Counted from the stretch's first letter, positions 41,395 to 49,790 are shown. The stretch is DNA of 64,000 nt from Dietzia alimentaria 72 (GCF_000226215.1 NZ_AGFF01000023.1:124001-188000); one strand, 5' to 3'. Translations and numbers: made by a program. Notes: generated by a model from the letters alone, not told the origin.

Positions 41395-42879
41395 ATGACC
41401 GCCTCAGACGTCCGAGTCCGCTTCTGCCCGTCACCCACCGGTACGCCCCATGTCGGGCTCGTCCGAACTGCACTGTTCAACTGGGCTCACGCCCGGCATA
41501 CGGGAGGAACGTTCGTCTTCCGTATCGAAGACACCGACTCGGCCCGCGACTCGGAAGAGTCCTACCAGTCCCTGCTGGACGCGCTGCGGTGGCTCGGGAT
41601 GGACTGGGACGAGGGGCCCGAGGTCGGTGGGCCGTACGCCCCCTACCGGCAGTCCGAGCGGCGCGATCTGCACCTGGACGTCGTGCGGAAGCTGCTTGAT
41701 GCGGGTGAGGCCTACGAGTCGTTCTCCACCGCCGAGGAGGTCGAAGCGCGTCACCGGGCGGCCGGCCGTGATCCCAAGCTGGGCTACGACGGGTTCGATC
41801 GCGACCTCACCGAGCAGCAGAAGCAGGCCTACCGCAACGAGGGCCGGGGTGCCGTGGTGCGGCTGCGGATGCCGGACGAGAACCTCGCCTGGGATGACCT
41901 GGTGCGTGGCGAGACGGTCTTCAAGGCGGGCACGATCCCGGACTTCGCGCTGACGCGTGGTAACGGGATTCCGCTGTACACGCTCGTGAATCCGGTCGAC
42001 GACGCGCTCATGAAGATCACTCATGTGCTGCGCGGGGAGGACCTTCTCAGCTCCACTCCGCGCCAGATCGCGCTGTACCGGGCCCTGATACGCATCGGAG
42101 TTGCGGAGCAGGTCCCCGCCTTCGGGCACCTGCCGTTCGTGATGGGTGACGGCAACAAAAAGCTCTCGAAGCGGGACCCGCAGTCCGACCTGTTCCTGCA
42201 CCGCGACCGCGGCATGCTGCCGGAGGGGTTGCTGAACTATCTGGCGCTGCTCGGCTGGGGACTATCCGAGGACCGGGACGTCTTCTCCCTGCAAGAAATG
42301 GTTGACGCGTTCGATGTGCGGCAGGTCAACGCTAACCCTGCGCGTTTCGACCAGAAAAAGGCAGACGCCATCAACGCCGAGCACATACGGCAGCTCCCGC
42401 CCGAGGAGTTCGCGCGCAGACTGCGGGAGTTCCTCGTGTCCCATCCGGCTGAGGACGGGCTGACGCTGCCCGATGATCTGGTCGGCGATCGGTGGGCAGA
42501 CGTGGCAGAACTGCTTCAGACGCGCATCGTGGTCTTGTCCGATGCGTGGAGCCTGATCCGCTTCCTTGTGGTGGGCGATGACCACTTCACGGTGGATCCG
42601 CAGTCCGCCGCGAAGAACCTCAAGCCTGAGGCACGTGAGGTTGTCGACGCCGCCGTGGCCGCGCTGGAGCCGCTGGAGGAGTGGACCAAGGCGGAGATCG
42701 AAGCTGCTCTTTCGGGCGCGCTGGTTGACGGTCTCGGAATCAAGCCGCGTAAGGCCTACGGCCCGGTGCGCGTAGCGGTGACAGGCTCGCACATTTCGCC
42801 CCCACTCTTCGAGTCGATGGAGTTGCTTGGCAAGGAAGCCTCGATCGCCCGTTTGAAGAGTGCTCCGATTCTCAACTGA
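41395..42879 (+). CDS. gltX: Glutamyl-tRNA synthetase
   Basis: 494 residues from the ATG at 41395 (an ATG three codons upstream is less like the family). Class I synthetase: the HIGH-type motif is [22 protein letters not shown] and the KMSKS-type motif is [11 protein letters not shown]. The C-terminal anticodon-binding helical domain is complete. Together with GatCAB in this window it is expected to be non-discriminating, charging tRNA-Gln with Glu for later amidation. It lies directly upstream of tRNA-Gln and tRNA-Glu genes, its own substrates. Confidence 0.97.
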   Translation: MTASDVRVRFCPSPTGTPHVGLVRTALFNWAHARHTGGTFVFRIEDTDSARDSEESYQSLLDALRWLGMDWDEGPEVGGPYAPYRQSERRDLHLDVVRKLLDAGEAYESFSTAEEVEARHRAAGRDPKLGYDGFDRDLTEQQKQAYRNEGRGAVVRLRMPDENLAWDDLVRGETVFKAGTIPDFALTRGNGIPLYTLVNPVDDALMKITHVLRGEDLLSSTPRQIALYRALIRIGVAEQVPAFGHLPFVMGDGNKKLSKRDPQSDLFLHRDRGMLPEGLLNYLALLGWGLSEDRDVFSLQEMVDAFDVRQVNANPARFDQKKADAINAEHIRQLPPEEFARRLREFLVSHPAEDGLTLPDDLVGDRWADVAELLQTRIVVLSDAWSLIRFLVVGDDHFTVDPQSAAKNLKPEAREVVDAAVAALEPLEEWTKAEIEAALSGALVDGLGIKPRKAYGPVRVAVTGSHISPPLFESMELLGKEASIARLKSAPILN

Positions 42880-42888
42880 CCAGGCGAT

Positions 42889-42917
42889 TTGCATTCACCC
42901 CGTGGTGGGCTGATAGT
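42889..42917 (+). promoter_or_regulatory. Promoter for tRNA-Gln
   Basis: TTGCAT (42889-42894) and GATAGT (42912-42917) are separated by 17 bp, a good primary-sigma promoter. The start would fall near 42924, about 36 nt before the mature tRNA-Gln. The first tRNA-Glu, 54 bp further on, may be in the same transcript. Confidence 0.65.
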
Positions 42918-42959
42918 CTCTTCGAGGTTGCTCCGCAAGGGGCAGACAAGTGAATGCAG

Positions 42960-43031
42960 TGGCCTATGGTGTAATTGGCAACACAGCGGTTTCTGGTACC
43001 GTCGTTCTAGGTTCGAGTCCTGGTAGGCCAG
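42960..43031 (+). tRNA. tRNA-Gln (anticodon CTG)
   Basis: 72 nt. Acceptor stem TGGCCTA/TAGGCCA with G73, D-arm GGTGTAATTGGC, anticodon arm GCGGT-TTCTGGT-ACCGT giving CTG, and T-arm with GGTTCGAGTCC. CCA is not encoded. U1-A72 is typical of tRNA-Gln. Expected substrate of GluRS plus GatCAB. Confidence 0.96.
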
Positions 43032-43085
43032 CTGAGCGCGTCTGACGCGTTTCGCGGTGGAATCACTACGTGTTCCGCCTCCTAT

Positions 43086-43158
43086 GCCCCCGTCGTCTAG
43101 CGGCCTAGGACGCCGCCCTCTCACGGCGGTAGCGTGGGTTCGAATCCCATCGGGGGTA
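43086..43158 (+). tRNA. tRNA-Glu (anticodon CTC), copy 1
   Basis: 73 nt. Acceptor GCCCCCG/CGGGGGT with A73, anticodon arm CCGCC-CTCTCAC-GGCGG giving CTC, and T-arm GGGTTCGAATCCC. CCA is not encoded. It is identical over its whole length to the copy at 45754-45826. A terminator follows at 43170. Confidence 0.97.
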
Positions 43159-43169
43159 CAAACACAAGA

Positions 43170-43206
43170 AGGCGCTCGGAGCTTCCCGCTTCGGGCGCCT
43201 TTCTCG
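43170..43206 (+). terminator. Terminator after tRNA-Glu copy 1
   Basis: AGGCGC (43170-43175) pairs with GCGCCT (43195-43200), with an inner CCCG-CTT-CGGG hairpin, and is followed by TTTCTCGTT. Confidence 0.7.
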
Positions 43207-43253
43207 TTGGTGCCGCCTGCCCTTTCGCCCCGTATCTCCCGTATCGCATACAA

Positions 43254-43315
43254 CCGCGCCGCTCAGAGTCATCCTGCACCGATAGATCGGTGCAGGATGA
43301 CTCTGAGCGGCGCGG
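43254..43315. repeat. Perfect 62-bp palindrome
   Basis: Two 30-bp arms (43254-43283 and 43286-43315) are exact reverse complements with a 2-nt centre (AG). It lies in the 237-bp gap between tRNA-Glu copy 1 and the convergent MFS gene, 80 bp beyond the MFS stop. There is no T-run on either side. It may act as a bidirectional terminator, or be a mobile miniature element. Confidence 0.9.
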
Positions 43316-43395
43316 CTACGCAAAGGCAGGCGGCGGGTCGCGCGGGTGCGCGGAGGCACGCCATCCCGGGGCGCGGCCGCCGCCCCCGTCAGCGA

Positions 43396-44973
43396 TTAGT
43401 CGACCGTCTCCTTGAGCGTGTCCTCGCGGATGAAGAGCAACAGGACGGTAGCAAGAAGAACCAGAGGCACCACCACGTGGTAGATCGGGACCAAAGCGTC
43501 GTTGTACGAGCCGACGATCGCGTCCTGCAGCGGACCGGGGAGCCCCCCCAGGATCTCGGGGCTCATCGAGTTGGCGGCGCCCGCCCCTTCGGTGAAGCCA
43601 GCCGCGACTTCGGTGCCCTGCGGGCCCATCTGTGCGGCGGCGGCAGGGATCCGCTCAGCCATAAGGTCGGCGAGCCTGCTCACGAAGACGGAGCCCACCA
43701 CCGCGGAGCCCAGAGTGCCGCCGATTTGCCGGAAGAAGTTGTTGGAAGCGGTAGCGGTTCCCACCTGCGAGATCGGGAACGAGTTCTGCACGATCAGAAC
43801 GAGCAGTTGCATGCAGAGCCCGAGCCCGAATCCGAACACGAACAGGACCACTCCCAGGTGCACCAGCGTGTCCCGGGCATCCAGCGAACCGATGAGCCAT
43901 AGCCCTAAGGCCATGATCAGGGTTCCCGCCACCGGGTACCACTTATAGCGACCAGTGCGACTCACGATGTTGCCCACGATGATCGAAGTGCCCATCATCC
44001 CGGCCATCATGGGAGTCATCATGAGTCCGGCCTGGGTGGGGCCGAGGCCATGCACCATCTGGATGTAGGTGGGCAGGTAGGCCACGCAGCCGAACATCGC
44101 TACACCGATCGCCAGGCCGGCTGCGGTGGACAGGGTGAAGTTCCGCTCGGCGAACAATGACATGGGGATGAGCGGATGCTCAGAACGAAGTTCGACCCGC
44201 ACAAACGCCACTGCGGTCACGAGAAACAGTGCGCCTAGACCGAGGATGACCGGGTCGGTCCAGTCGTAGCGGTGTCCGCCCCAGGAGGACAGCAGGATGA
44301 GCGCGGTGGTGCTGGTGGCCATGAGGATGGTGCCGGGCCAATCCGTCTGCCGACCGGCACCACGGTTGGGTAGGCGCAGGAAGGCCACTGCCACGATCAG
44401 GGCGAGCAGGCAGACGGGCAGATTGAACCACAGCGCCCAGCGCCAGCCGGGGCCCTCGGTGAAGAAGCCGCCCAGGAGAGGGCCGAGGACGGACGAAAGC
44501 CCGAAGACCGCGCCCATGATGCCCATGTACCTACCCCGCTGACGTGCGGGAACCACGTCGGCGACGATGGCCTGGGACAGAACCATGAGGCCACCGCCGC
44601 CTAGTCCTTGGATCGCGCGGGACGTGATGAGTACGTCGATGTTCCACGACAACGCGCCAAGGAGCGAGCCGGCGGAGAACAACAGGATGGCCACAACAAA
44701 GAGCGGTTTGCGGCCGATCTGGTCGCCGAGCTTGCCGTATACGGGTAACCCTATTGTCATGGTGAGCAGATAGACCGTGATCACCCAGCTCATCCGGTCC
44801 ACTCCACCGAGGTCAGCGACGATGGTGGGGAGCGCGGTAGCGAAGATCATCTGTCCCAGAGACACGATGAGCATCCCCAGCAGAAGTGAGGTGAACACCA
44901 GCGGGATGTTGTGGGTGGGCGCCGGGCTGGTGGGTGCGGTGCCGTGTGCGGCCGCGGTGGTGGTCTGGCTCAT
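43396..44973 (-). CDS. MFS multidrug-efflux transporter, DHA2 type
   Basis: 525 residues from the ATG at 44973, which overlaps the tetR stop by 4 bp. About 14 helices. The N-terminal signature is QMIFATALPTIVADLGG, motif A is GKLGDQIGRKPLFVV, then SRAIQGLGGGGLMVLSQAIVADVVPARQRGRYMG and motif C-like GLSSVLGPLLGGFF. The WRWALWFNLPVCLLAL segment is standard in EmrB/QacA proteins. A long periplasmic loop precedes the last helix. The adjacent TetR gene points to an inducible drug or metabolite exporter. The pair lies between two identical tRNA-Glu genes and looks accessory. Confidence 0.92.
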   Translation of the reverse strand: MSQTTTAAAHGTAPTSPAPTHNIPLVFTSLLLGMLIVSLGQMIFATALPTIVADLGGVDRMSWVITVYLLTMTIGLPVYGKLGDQIGRKPLFVVAILLFSAGSLLGALSWNIDVLITSRAIQGLGGGGLMVLSQAIVADVVPARQRGRYMGIMGAVFGLSSVLGPLLGGFFTEGPGWRWALWFNLPVCLLALIVAVAFLRLPNRGAGRQTDWPGTILMATSTTALILLSSWGGHRYDWTDPVILGLGALFLVTAVAFVRVELRSEHPLIPMSLFAERNFTLSTAAGLAIGVAMFGCVAYLPTYIQMVHGLGPTQAGLMMTPMMAGMMGTSIIVGNIVSRTGRYKWYPVAGTLIMALGLWLIGSLDARDTLVHLGVVLFVFGFGLGLCMQLLVLIVQNSFPISQVGTATASNNFFRQIGGTLGSAVVGSVFVSRLADLMAERIPAAAAQMGPQGTEVAAGFTEGAGAANSMSPEILGGLPGPLQDAIVGSYNDALVPIYHVVVPLVLLATVLLLFIREDTLKETVD

Positions 44974-45638
44974 GAGGAACTCCCTGTGGATGGTGCGACG
45001 AGCCGTGCCAGATGGCGGAGCGCTGTGCTGCATTCGTCGTCGAGGTCGGCGACCGTGGCCGATTCTTTGGTGAGCCAGGTGGACAGACCCAGGCTCGCGG
45101 AGGCCGAGACCAGTGCCACACAGGCGCGGGCCTCGGCGTCGACGGGAACACCGGTCAGTCGGCGTAGTGATGGGTGGCGTGTGAAGTGTTCGGTGACAAT
45201 GTCCACCAACCGCATCTGGAACCGTGACGACGCGGTGGCCCTGGCCGCTCTGAGGTCGGGGTTTCGGCGGTAGATGTCCCGATGGCGCTGCGCGAGGGTG
45301 ATGGTCTGGGCGTCATCGGCGGTGCGTGCCGCGGTGAATGCGGCGAGGAACAGCCGCAGTACTGCGCGCGGCACGTCTGGGTCTGCGTCCTCGAGAAACG
45401 CGACGCGGTCAGCCTCCACCACGTCCTCGGGTGTGGCGCCGATGACCGCGGCTTCTTTGGAGGGCACGTAGTTGAAGAACGTCCTCTTGGAGATATCGGC
45501 CGTAGCGCAGATCTGATCGACCGTCACCTCGTCGTAGCCGTGCTCCAGGACCAAGGTGGTGGCGGCGTTCTCGATGGCGACCATCGTTGCTCGGCGCTTG
45601 CGCTCACGCAACGAGTCGAGATCGGACGGAGAAGTCAT
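44970..45638 (-). CDS. TetR-family transcriptional regulator
   Basis: 222 residues from the ATG at 45638. N-terminal helix-turn-helix: RATMVAIENAATTLVLEHGYDEVTVDQICATADISKRTFFNYVPSKEAAV, the standard TetR DNA-binding pattern ending in TFFNYVPSKE. The C-terminal half is an all-helical ligand and dimer domain with no assigned family. It is the first gene of a tetR-MFS operon, with a near-perfect inverted repeat just upstream, so it probably represses its own operon until a ligand binds. The ligand is unknown. Confidence 0.93.
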   Translation of the reverse strand: MTSPSDLDSLRERKRRATMVAIENAATTLVLEHGYDEVTVDQICATADISKRTFFNYVPSKEAAVIGATPEDVVEADRVAFLEDADPDVPRAVLRLFLAAFTAARTADDAQTITLAQRHRDIYRRNPDLRAARATASSRFQMRLVDIVTEHFTRHPSLRRLTGVPVDAEARACVALVSASASLGLSTWLTKESATVADLDDECSTALRHLARLVAPSTGSSS

Positions 45639-45652
45639 GGAGGGACACTAAC

Positions 45653-45680
45653 GCAGAAAGTGCACTTGGTGCATTTCTGC
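45653..45680 (-). promoter_or_regulatory. Candidate operator of the TetR regulator
   Basis: An inverted repeat, GCAGAAA-G-TGCAC then TTG then GTGCA-TTTCTGC, perfect except for one extra G in one arm. It ends 15 bp upstream of the tetR start codon, a typical autoregulation position. Confidence 0.65.
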
Positions 45681-45710
45681 ATCCGGTGCAGGGCTAGCGG
45701 CTCAGGTAAT

Positions 45711-45739
45711 TTGGCGCGCCGTGCGCCGGTTGTTAAGCT
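45711..45739 (+). promoter_or_regulatory. Promoter for tRNA-Glu copy 2
   Basis: TTGGCG (45711-45716) and TAAGCT (45734-45739) with a 17-bp spacer; the start would be near 45746, 8 nt before the tRNA. This copy therefore has its own promoter, unlike copy 1. Confidence 0.55.
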
Positions 45740-45753
45740 GTTCCAGCACCTAA

Positions 45754-45826
45754 GCCCCCGTCGTCTAGCGGCCTAGGACGCCGCCCTCTCACGGCGGTAG
45801 CGTGGGTTCGAATCCCATCGGGGGTA
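45754..45826 (+). tRNA. tRNA-Glu (anticodon CTC), copy 2
   Basis: 73 nt, identical to the copy at 43086-43158. The identity extends upstream only as far as the tRNA itself; the flanks differ. It has its own promoter and a strong terminator after it, so both copies look functional. Confidence 0.97.
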
Positions 45827-45833
45827 CCAGGGA

Positions 45834-45868
45834 GATGTCCCGGCTCATCAATGATGAGCCGGGACATC
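45834..45868 (+). terminator. Terminator after tRNA-Glu copy 2
   Basis: A perfect 16-bp stem, GATGTCCCGGCTCATC (45834-45849) with its complement (45853-45868), and a 3-nt loop AAT, followed by GTGTATTT. Confidence 0.85.
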
Positions 45869-45899
45869 GTGTATTTCGGTCCATGAGAGGATCGCCGAC

Positions 45900-46790
45900 G
45901 TGAGCGTCCCTCGTGAGAACCCGGGCCCCGTGTCGCGGCGTGGGCTTCTCCGTCTGACGGTGGGCGGGGGACTGGCGCTGGTGGGACTGTCCGGCGTTGC
46001 CGCCTGTGGGACGCCCGGGGGGTCGACGACGACGAGCTCCACCCCCTCCCCAGCGGACCCGCTGGCTCCGCCGAGCCCGATTCGGACACCGACCGCGAAT
46101 GCTCCGGTCCATCGCGTCGTGGCTCTTTCCTCCGCTGACCTCGATGTTCTAGTCGAGCTGGGGCGGGACCCGGTCGCTGCCTGGGCCGTCGACGGGACTG
46201 GCCCGCGGCCGTGGCGCGAATATCCGGCCCCGCCTGTGCCGGAGTGGGACGGGCCCGGCCTGCCCAGTCTGCGCTCGCTCCTGCCGTTCGGCATGGAGGC
46301 GCTCGCCGTGGCCTCTGCGGACGCGTCGCTGGCGCAACTGCGGGGATACGAGCGGATGGGGACCGTGATCGTCGACCCTCGGGGACGGCCGCGGTGGCGG
46401 GACCATCTGGAGTTGATGGCGGACGCCGTTGAGGGTGACCCCTCACCGGCCGCGAGCGCCACCTCGGAAAAGCTCGACGCGTGGGCGCGGGACCAGCGGC
46501 GCCTAGGGGTGGAAGAAGTCGTCGTCGTCGTGGGAACCGGAGCCAGACCCGATACTCCCGTCGCGACCCTTGCGACAGACTCCCCGCTCGGCGTCGAGAT
46601 CCGTGAACTGGGTTTCGAGGTGGGACATCGACCTGAGCCGACGCCCTACCGGGAGTTCCGGCGTCGCGGCGTCCGAGTGGTACGGGTGGACCCGCGTGAC
46701 GGAGACCTCGTGGCGGCAGTCAGGCAACCGAGTGTCAGCAGTCTGCCGTGGGCGCTGGAACGACTCGTGCGGGCGCGGCGCCCGGCCTGA
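45900..46790 (+). CDS. Lipoprotein with periplasmic-binding fold (iron/siderophore ABC type)
   Basis: 296 residues with a GTG start. The N-terminus has a twin arginine (R13-R14 in VSRRGLLRL), a hydrophobic core and the lipobox GVAAC with Cys36, so it may be exported folded by Tat and lipid-anchored. The region VHRVVALSSADLDVLVELGRDPVAAWAVDG resembles the start of FepB/BtuF-like binding domains (R-V-V-AL-S-...-L-LG..P-A). It is short for the family and the C-terminal lobe looks reduced (VEEVVVVVGTGARPDTPVATL). No permease or ATPase is nearby, so the partner is elsewhere or function is altered. Substrate unknown; iron chelate or vitamin B12 are family precedents. Confidence 0.65.
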   Translation: MSVPRENPGPVSRRGLLRLTVGGGLALVGLSGVAACGTPGGSTTTSSTPSPADPLAPPSPIRTPTANAPVHRVVALSSADLDVLVELGRDPVAAWAVDGTGPRPWREYPAPPVPEWDGPGLPSLRSLLPFGMEALAVASADASLAQLRGYERMGTVIVDPRGRPRWRDHLELMADAVEGDPSPAASATSEKLDAWARDQRRLGVEEVVVVVGTGARPDTPVATLATDSPLGVEIRELGFEVGHRPEPTPYREFRRRGVRVVRVDPRDGDLVAAVRQPSVSSLPWALERLVRARRPA

Positions 46791-46817
46791 CGGTTCTCCC
46801 GATCGAGGTGCTGCCGG

Positions 46818-47519
46818 TCAGATGCGCTTGTGGATCGCGTCGGCCGCGGCGAGGAGGTCGTTGGCCCACCGCACCCCCGGTCGACGGCCGATGCGATCGA
46901 CCGGGCCGGACACGGAGATCGCGGCCACCACGGTGCCGGAGGAGTCGCGGATCGGGGCCGAGATGGAGGCGACGCCGGGTTCGCGCTCGGCGACCGATTG
47001 CGCCCATCCGCGCCGGCGGACCTCAGCGAGCTGACGCTCGGTGTATGCGGCACCCACGAGTAGGGAGTGCTGGGTCACCGGGTCCGCCCAGGCTGCCAAC
47101 ACCTTGGCTCCGGATCCGCCGCTCATCGGGAGGATGGCGCCCACCGGTACCGTGTCGCGTAAGCCAGTCAGTGGTTCCGCCGAGGCCACGCAGATCCGGC
47201 GGTCGCCGTCCCGTCGGTAGACCTGAACGCTCTCCTCGGTGGCCTCCCTCAGGCGGGGTAGGACCACAGCGGCGGCGTCGGCGAGGGAATCGGTCACGTG
47301 TGCGGCGAGCGCGGCCAGTCCGGGTCCTAGGCCCCACACGCCCGCGTCATCACGCGACAGGAGTTGATGGATCTCCAGGCCTACCGCGAGCCGGTGTGCT
47401 GTGGCCCGCGGTAGGCCGGTGCGCTCGCACAGGTCGGACAGGGCACACGGCTGCTCGGCTACCGCGTGCAGCACCGTCATCGCTTTGTCGAGGACACCGA
47501 TCCCGCTATACTGTCTCAC
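46818..47519 (-). CDS. IclR-family transcriptional regulator
   Basis: 233 residues from the GTG at 47519, giving the family-like start VRQYSGIGVLDKAMTVLHAVAEQP; longer frames exist but would cover the leuC promoter. The winged helix-turn-helix is CALSDLCERTGLPRATAHRLAVGLEIHQLL, and the C-terminal IclR effector domain runs from about residue 75 (VLPRLREATEESVQVYRR ... ISAPIRDSSGTVVAAISVSG). It is divergent from leuCD, as the iclR-type gene Rv2989 is in mycobacteria and as LtbR is in Corynebacterium, a repressor of leuCD. Role as leucine-pathway regulator is likely by context. Confidence 0.9.
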   Translation of the reverse strand: MRQYSGIGVLDKAMTVLHAVAEQPCALSDLCERTGLPRATAHRLAVGLEIHQLLSRDDAGVWGLGPGLAALAAHVTDSLADAAAVVLPRLREATEESVQVYRRDGDRRICVASAEPLTGLRDTVPVGAILPMSGGSGAKVLAAWADPVTQHSLLVGAAYTERQLAEVRRRGWAQSVAEREPGVASISAPIRDSSGTVVAAISVSGPVDRIGRRPGVRWANDLLAAADAIHKRI

Positions 47520-47532
47520 AGTTCGACTATAG
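47485..47532. promoter_or_regulatory. Overlapping divergent promoters and operator of iclR and leuCD
   Basis: For leuC: TTGTCG (47485-47490), 16-bp spacer, TATACT (47507-47512), start near 47519. For iclR: TATAGT on the minus strand (47531-47526), start also near 47519, which is its GTG codon. The core holds CTGT-CTC-ACAG (47511-47521) flanked by CTATA and TATAG, a candidate IclR binding site. Confidence 0.55.
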
Positions 47533-47589
47533 CGTCCTACATGGTGAGAATCCATCGGTTCCTCGCCAGGGATGTGGACTGGAGGCGTG

Positions 47590-49056
47590 ATGAGCGAGAC
47601 GGTGCCCGGCGGCGATCGGCCGCGGACCCTGGCAGAGAAGGTCTGGGACGACCACATGGTGGTCCGCGGCGACGGGGAGGGCGAGTCGAGACGGCCCGAC
47701 CTCGTCTATATTGACCTTCACCTTGTCCACGAGGTGACCAGCCCGCAGGCCTTCGACGGCCTCCGTCTGGCGGGCCGTGGACTCCGGCGGCCCGACCTCA
47801 CCATCGCGACCGAGGACCATAATGTGCCCACCGACATAGTCGGCGGCGCGGTTAACCTCATCTCCGACCTGACGTCGAGAACGCAGATCGAGACCCTGCG
47901 TCGCAACTGTGAGGAGTTCGGTGTCCGGCTGCACCCCATGGGGGATGTGGATCAGGGCATTGTTCATATCATCGGCCCGCAGCTCGGACTGACCCAGCCC
48001 GGTATGACGATCGTCTGCGGCGACTCCCACACATCGACCCACGGCGCTTTCGGCTCCATCGCGATGGGCATCGGCACCTCCGAGGTCGAGCACGTCATGG
48101 CCACCCAGACGCTCTCCCTGCGACCGTTCAAGACCATGGCCGTCACTGTCACCGGTGGACTGCAGCCAGGCGTCTCCGCCAAGGATCTGATCCTCGCAGT
48201 GATCGCCCAGATCGGCACCGGCGGCGGACAGGGGCACATCATCGAGTACCGCGGCGAGGCCGTCGAGAAGCTCTCGATGGAAGCCCGGATGACTGTGTGC
48301 AATATGAGCATCGAAGCCGGCGCCCGCGCCGGGATGATCGCTCCCGACCAAACCACCTATGACTACCTGCAGGGCCGCCCGCACGCGCCGACCGGCGCCC
48401 AGTGGGATGCGGCGGTCGAGTACTGGAACGGTCTGAAGACCGACGACGACGCCGTGTTCGACACGGAGGTCGTGATCGACGGCTCCGCGCTCACTCCTTT
48501 CGTCACCTGGGGGACCAATCCGGGCCAGGGTATTCCGCTGGGGGCGTCCGTCCCGCACCCAGACTCGTTCACCGACGAGAGCGCGAGAGTCGCCGCGGAG
48601 AGCGCCCTGGACTACATGGATCTCGAGGCAGGCACCCCCATGCGTGAGGTGCCCGTTGACGTGGTGTTCGTGGGCTCCTGCACCAACGGTCGGATCGAGG
48701 ACCTGCGAACCGTCGCGGAGGTCGTCGAGGGGCGCCGGGTCGCCGATGATGTCCGGATGCTCATCGTCCCGGGCTCGATGCGGGTGCGCCAGCAGGCCGA
48801 AGCAGAGGGGCTGGACAAGATCTTCACCGAGTTCGGCGCCGAGTGGCGTCAACCGGGCTGTTCGATGTGTCTGGGGATGAACCCGGACTCGCTCGAACCA
48901 GGCCAGCGCTGCGCTTCTACCTCGAACCGGAACTTCGAGGGACGCCAGGGAAAGGGCGCGCGCACCCACCTGGTCAGCCCGGCAGTCGCCGCCGCCACCG
49001 CGGTGACCGGCCGTCTGTCCTCACCCGTTGACCTCGAGCCCGCGAAGGGGGCCTGA
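47590..49056 (+). CDS. leuC: 3-isopropylmalate dehydratase large subunit
   Basis: 488 residues from the ATG at 47590; GGAGG lies at 47581-47585, and an immediately preceding GTG is an alternative. LeuC carries the 4Fe-4S cluster that isomerises 2- to 3-isopropylmalate. The cluster cysteines are C364 (GSCTNGR), C424 and C427 ([10 protein letters not shown]). Other aconitase-family motifs are [34 protein letters not shown] and AIGGGQGH-like [14 protein letters not shown]. It starts 71 nt after its predicted transcription start and is followed 6 bp later by leuD. Confidence 0.97.
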   Translation: MSETVPGGDRPRTLAEKVWDDHMVVRGDGEGESRRPDLVYIDLHLVHEVTSPQAFDGLRLAGRGLRRPDLTIATEDHNVPTDIVGGAVNLISDLTSRTQIETLRRNCEEFGVRLHPMGDVDQGIVHIIGPQLGLTQPGMTIVCGDSHTSTHGAFGSIAMGIGTSEVEHVMATQTLSLRPFKTMAVTVTGGLQPGVSAKDLILAVIAQIGTGGGQGHIIEYRGEAVEKLSMEARMTVCNMSIEAGARAGMIAPDQTTYDYLQGRPHAPTGAQWDAAVEYWNGLKTDDDAVFDTEVVIDGSALTPFVTWGTNPGQGIPLGASVPHPDSFTDESARVAAESALDYMDLEAGTPMREVPVDVVFVGSCTNGRIEDLRTVAEVVEGRRVADDVRMLIVPGSMRVRQQAEAEGLDKIFTEFGAEWRQPGCSMCLGMNPDSLEPGQRCASTSNRNFEGRQGKGARTHLVSPAVAAATAVTGRLSSPVDLEPAKGA

Positions 49057-49062
49057 AACATC

Positions 49063-49659
49063 ATGGAGCCGATCACCACCCACACCGGCATCGGCGCCCC
49101 GCTGCGCCGCTCGAACGTGGACACCGACCAGATCATTCCCGCCTCTTATCTCAAGCGCGTCACTCGAACCGGTTTCGAGGACGGACTCTTCGCGTCGTGG
49201 CGCGCGAACGAGCCGGACTTTGTGCTCAACCGGGAGCCGTACGATCGCGCCTCCGTACTCGTGGCGGGCCCAGACTTCGGTACGGGCTCGTCGCGCGAGC
49301 ACGCGGTATGGGCGCTGATGGACTTCGGCTTCCGCGTGGTCATCTCACCGCGGTTCGCGGACATTTTCCGGGGAAACTCCGGCAAGTCCGGGCTCGTCGC
49401 AGCTCAGGTAGAGCAGGGCGATGTGGAGCTGCTGTGGAAGATCATGGACGAAAGACCGGGTATTGAGCTAACGGTCGATCTCGGTTCCCGGACGGTCACC
49501 GCGGGGGATGTCACCGTGCCTTTCGACATCGACGACTACACGCGCTGGCGACTGATGGAAGGGCTGGACGATATCGGTCTCACGCTGCGGCAAGCCGACG
49601 CCATCGAGGAGTTCGAGAACGGTCGGCCGGCGTTTAAGCCGGTCACCCTCAGCAACTGA
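49063..49659 (+). CDS. leuD: 3-isopropylmalate dehydratase small subunit
   Basis: 198 residues. LeuD is the swivel domain that completes the LeuC active site. The start [39 protein letters not shown] and the substrate-binding [17 protein letters not shown] are diagnostic; the phosphate/carboxylate-binding segment [18 protein letters not shown] follows. The gene is 6 bp after leuC, hence the same transcript. Complete and of normal length. Confidence 0.97.
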   Translation: MEPITTHTGIGAPLRRSNVDTDQIIPASYLKRVTRTGFEDGLFASWRANEPDFVLNREPYDRASVLVAGPDFGTGSSREHAVWALMDFGFRVVISPRFADIFRGNSGKSGLVAAQVEQGDVELLWKIMDERPGIELTVDLGSRTVTAGDVTVPFDIDDYTRWRLMEGLDDIGLTLRQADAIEEFENGRPAFKPVTLSN

Positions 49660-49740
49660 GCCTGTAGATAAAAAAAGTTACGGAGTCTCCTCCGGTTTGC
49701 CTACGGCTGGCATGAACGTGTGAGTACGCTTATCTCGATC

Positions 49741-49761
49741 GGTGCGGAATGATTCCGCACC
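49741..49761. promoter_or_regulatory. Perfect inverted repeat upstream of hup
   Basis: GGTGCGGAA, TGA, TTCCGCACC: 9-bp perfect arms with a 3-nt spacer, ending 29 bp before the hup start codon. It could be an operator or a short 5'-UTR hairpin. Confidence 0.6.
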
Positions 49762-49790
49762 TGCATCACTCACTCGAAGGGGGACCCGAC

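Noticed and set aside
42890-42958. Inverted pair TGCATTCAC (42890-42898) and GTGAATGCA (42950-42958) around the tRNA-Gln promoter
   Set aside because: The first arm overlaps the -35 box and would not be in the transcript; the arms are 51 nt apart. Likely coincidence, though a looping operator cannot be excluded.
43254-43315. Palindrome considered as the terminal repeat of an insertion sequence
   Set aside because: No transposase is adjacent and the two arms touch each other, so they cannot be ends of an intervening element; kept only as an unexplained palindrome.
47527-48969. A 480-codon minus-strand frame across leuC
   Set aside because: Antisense to leuC with all three cluster cysteines; His/Arg/Gly-rich shadow sequence.
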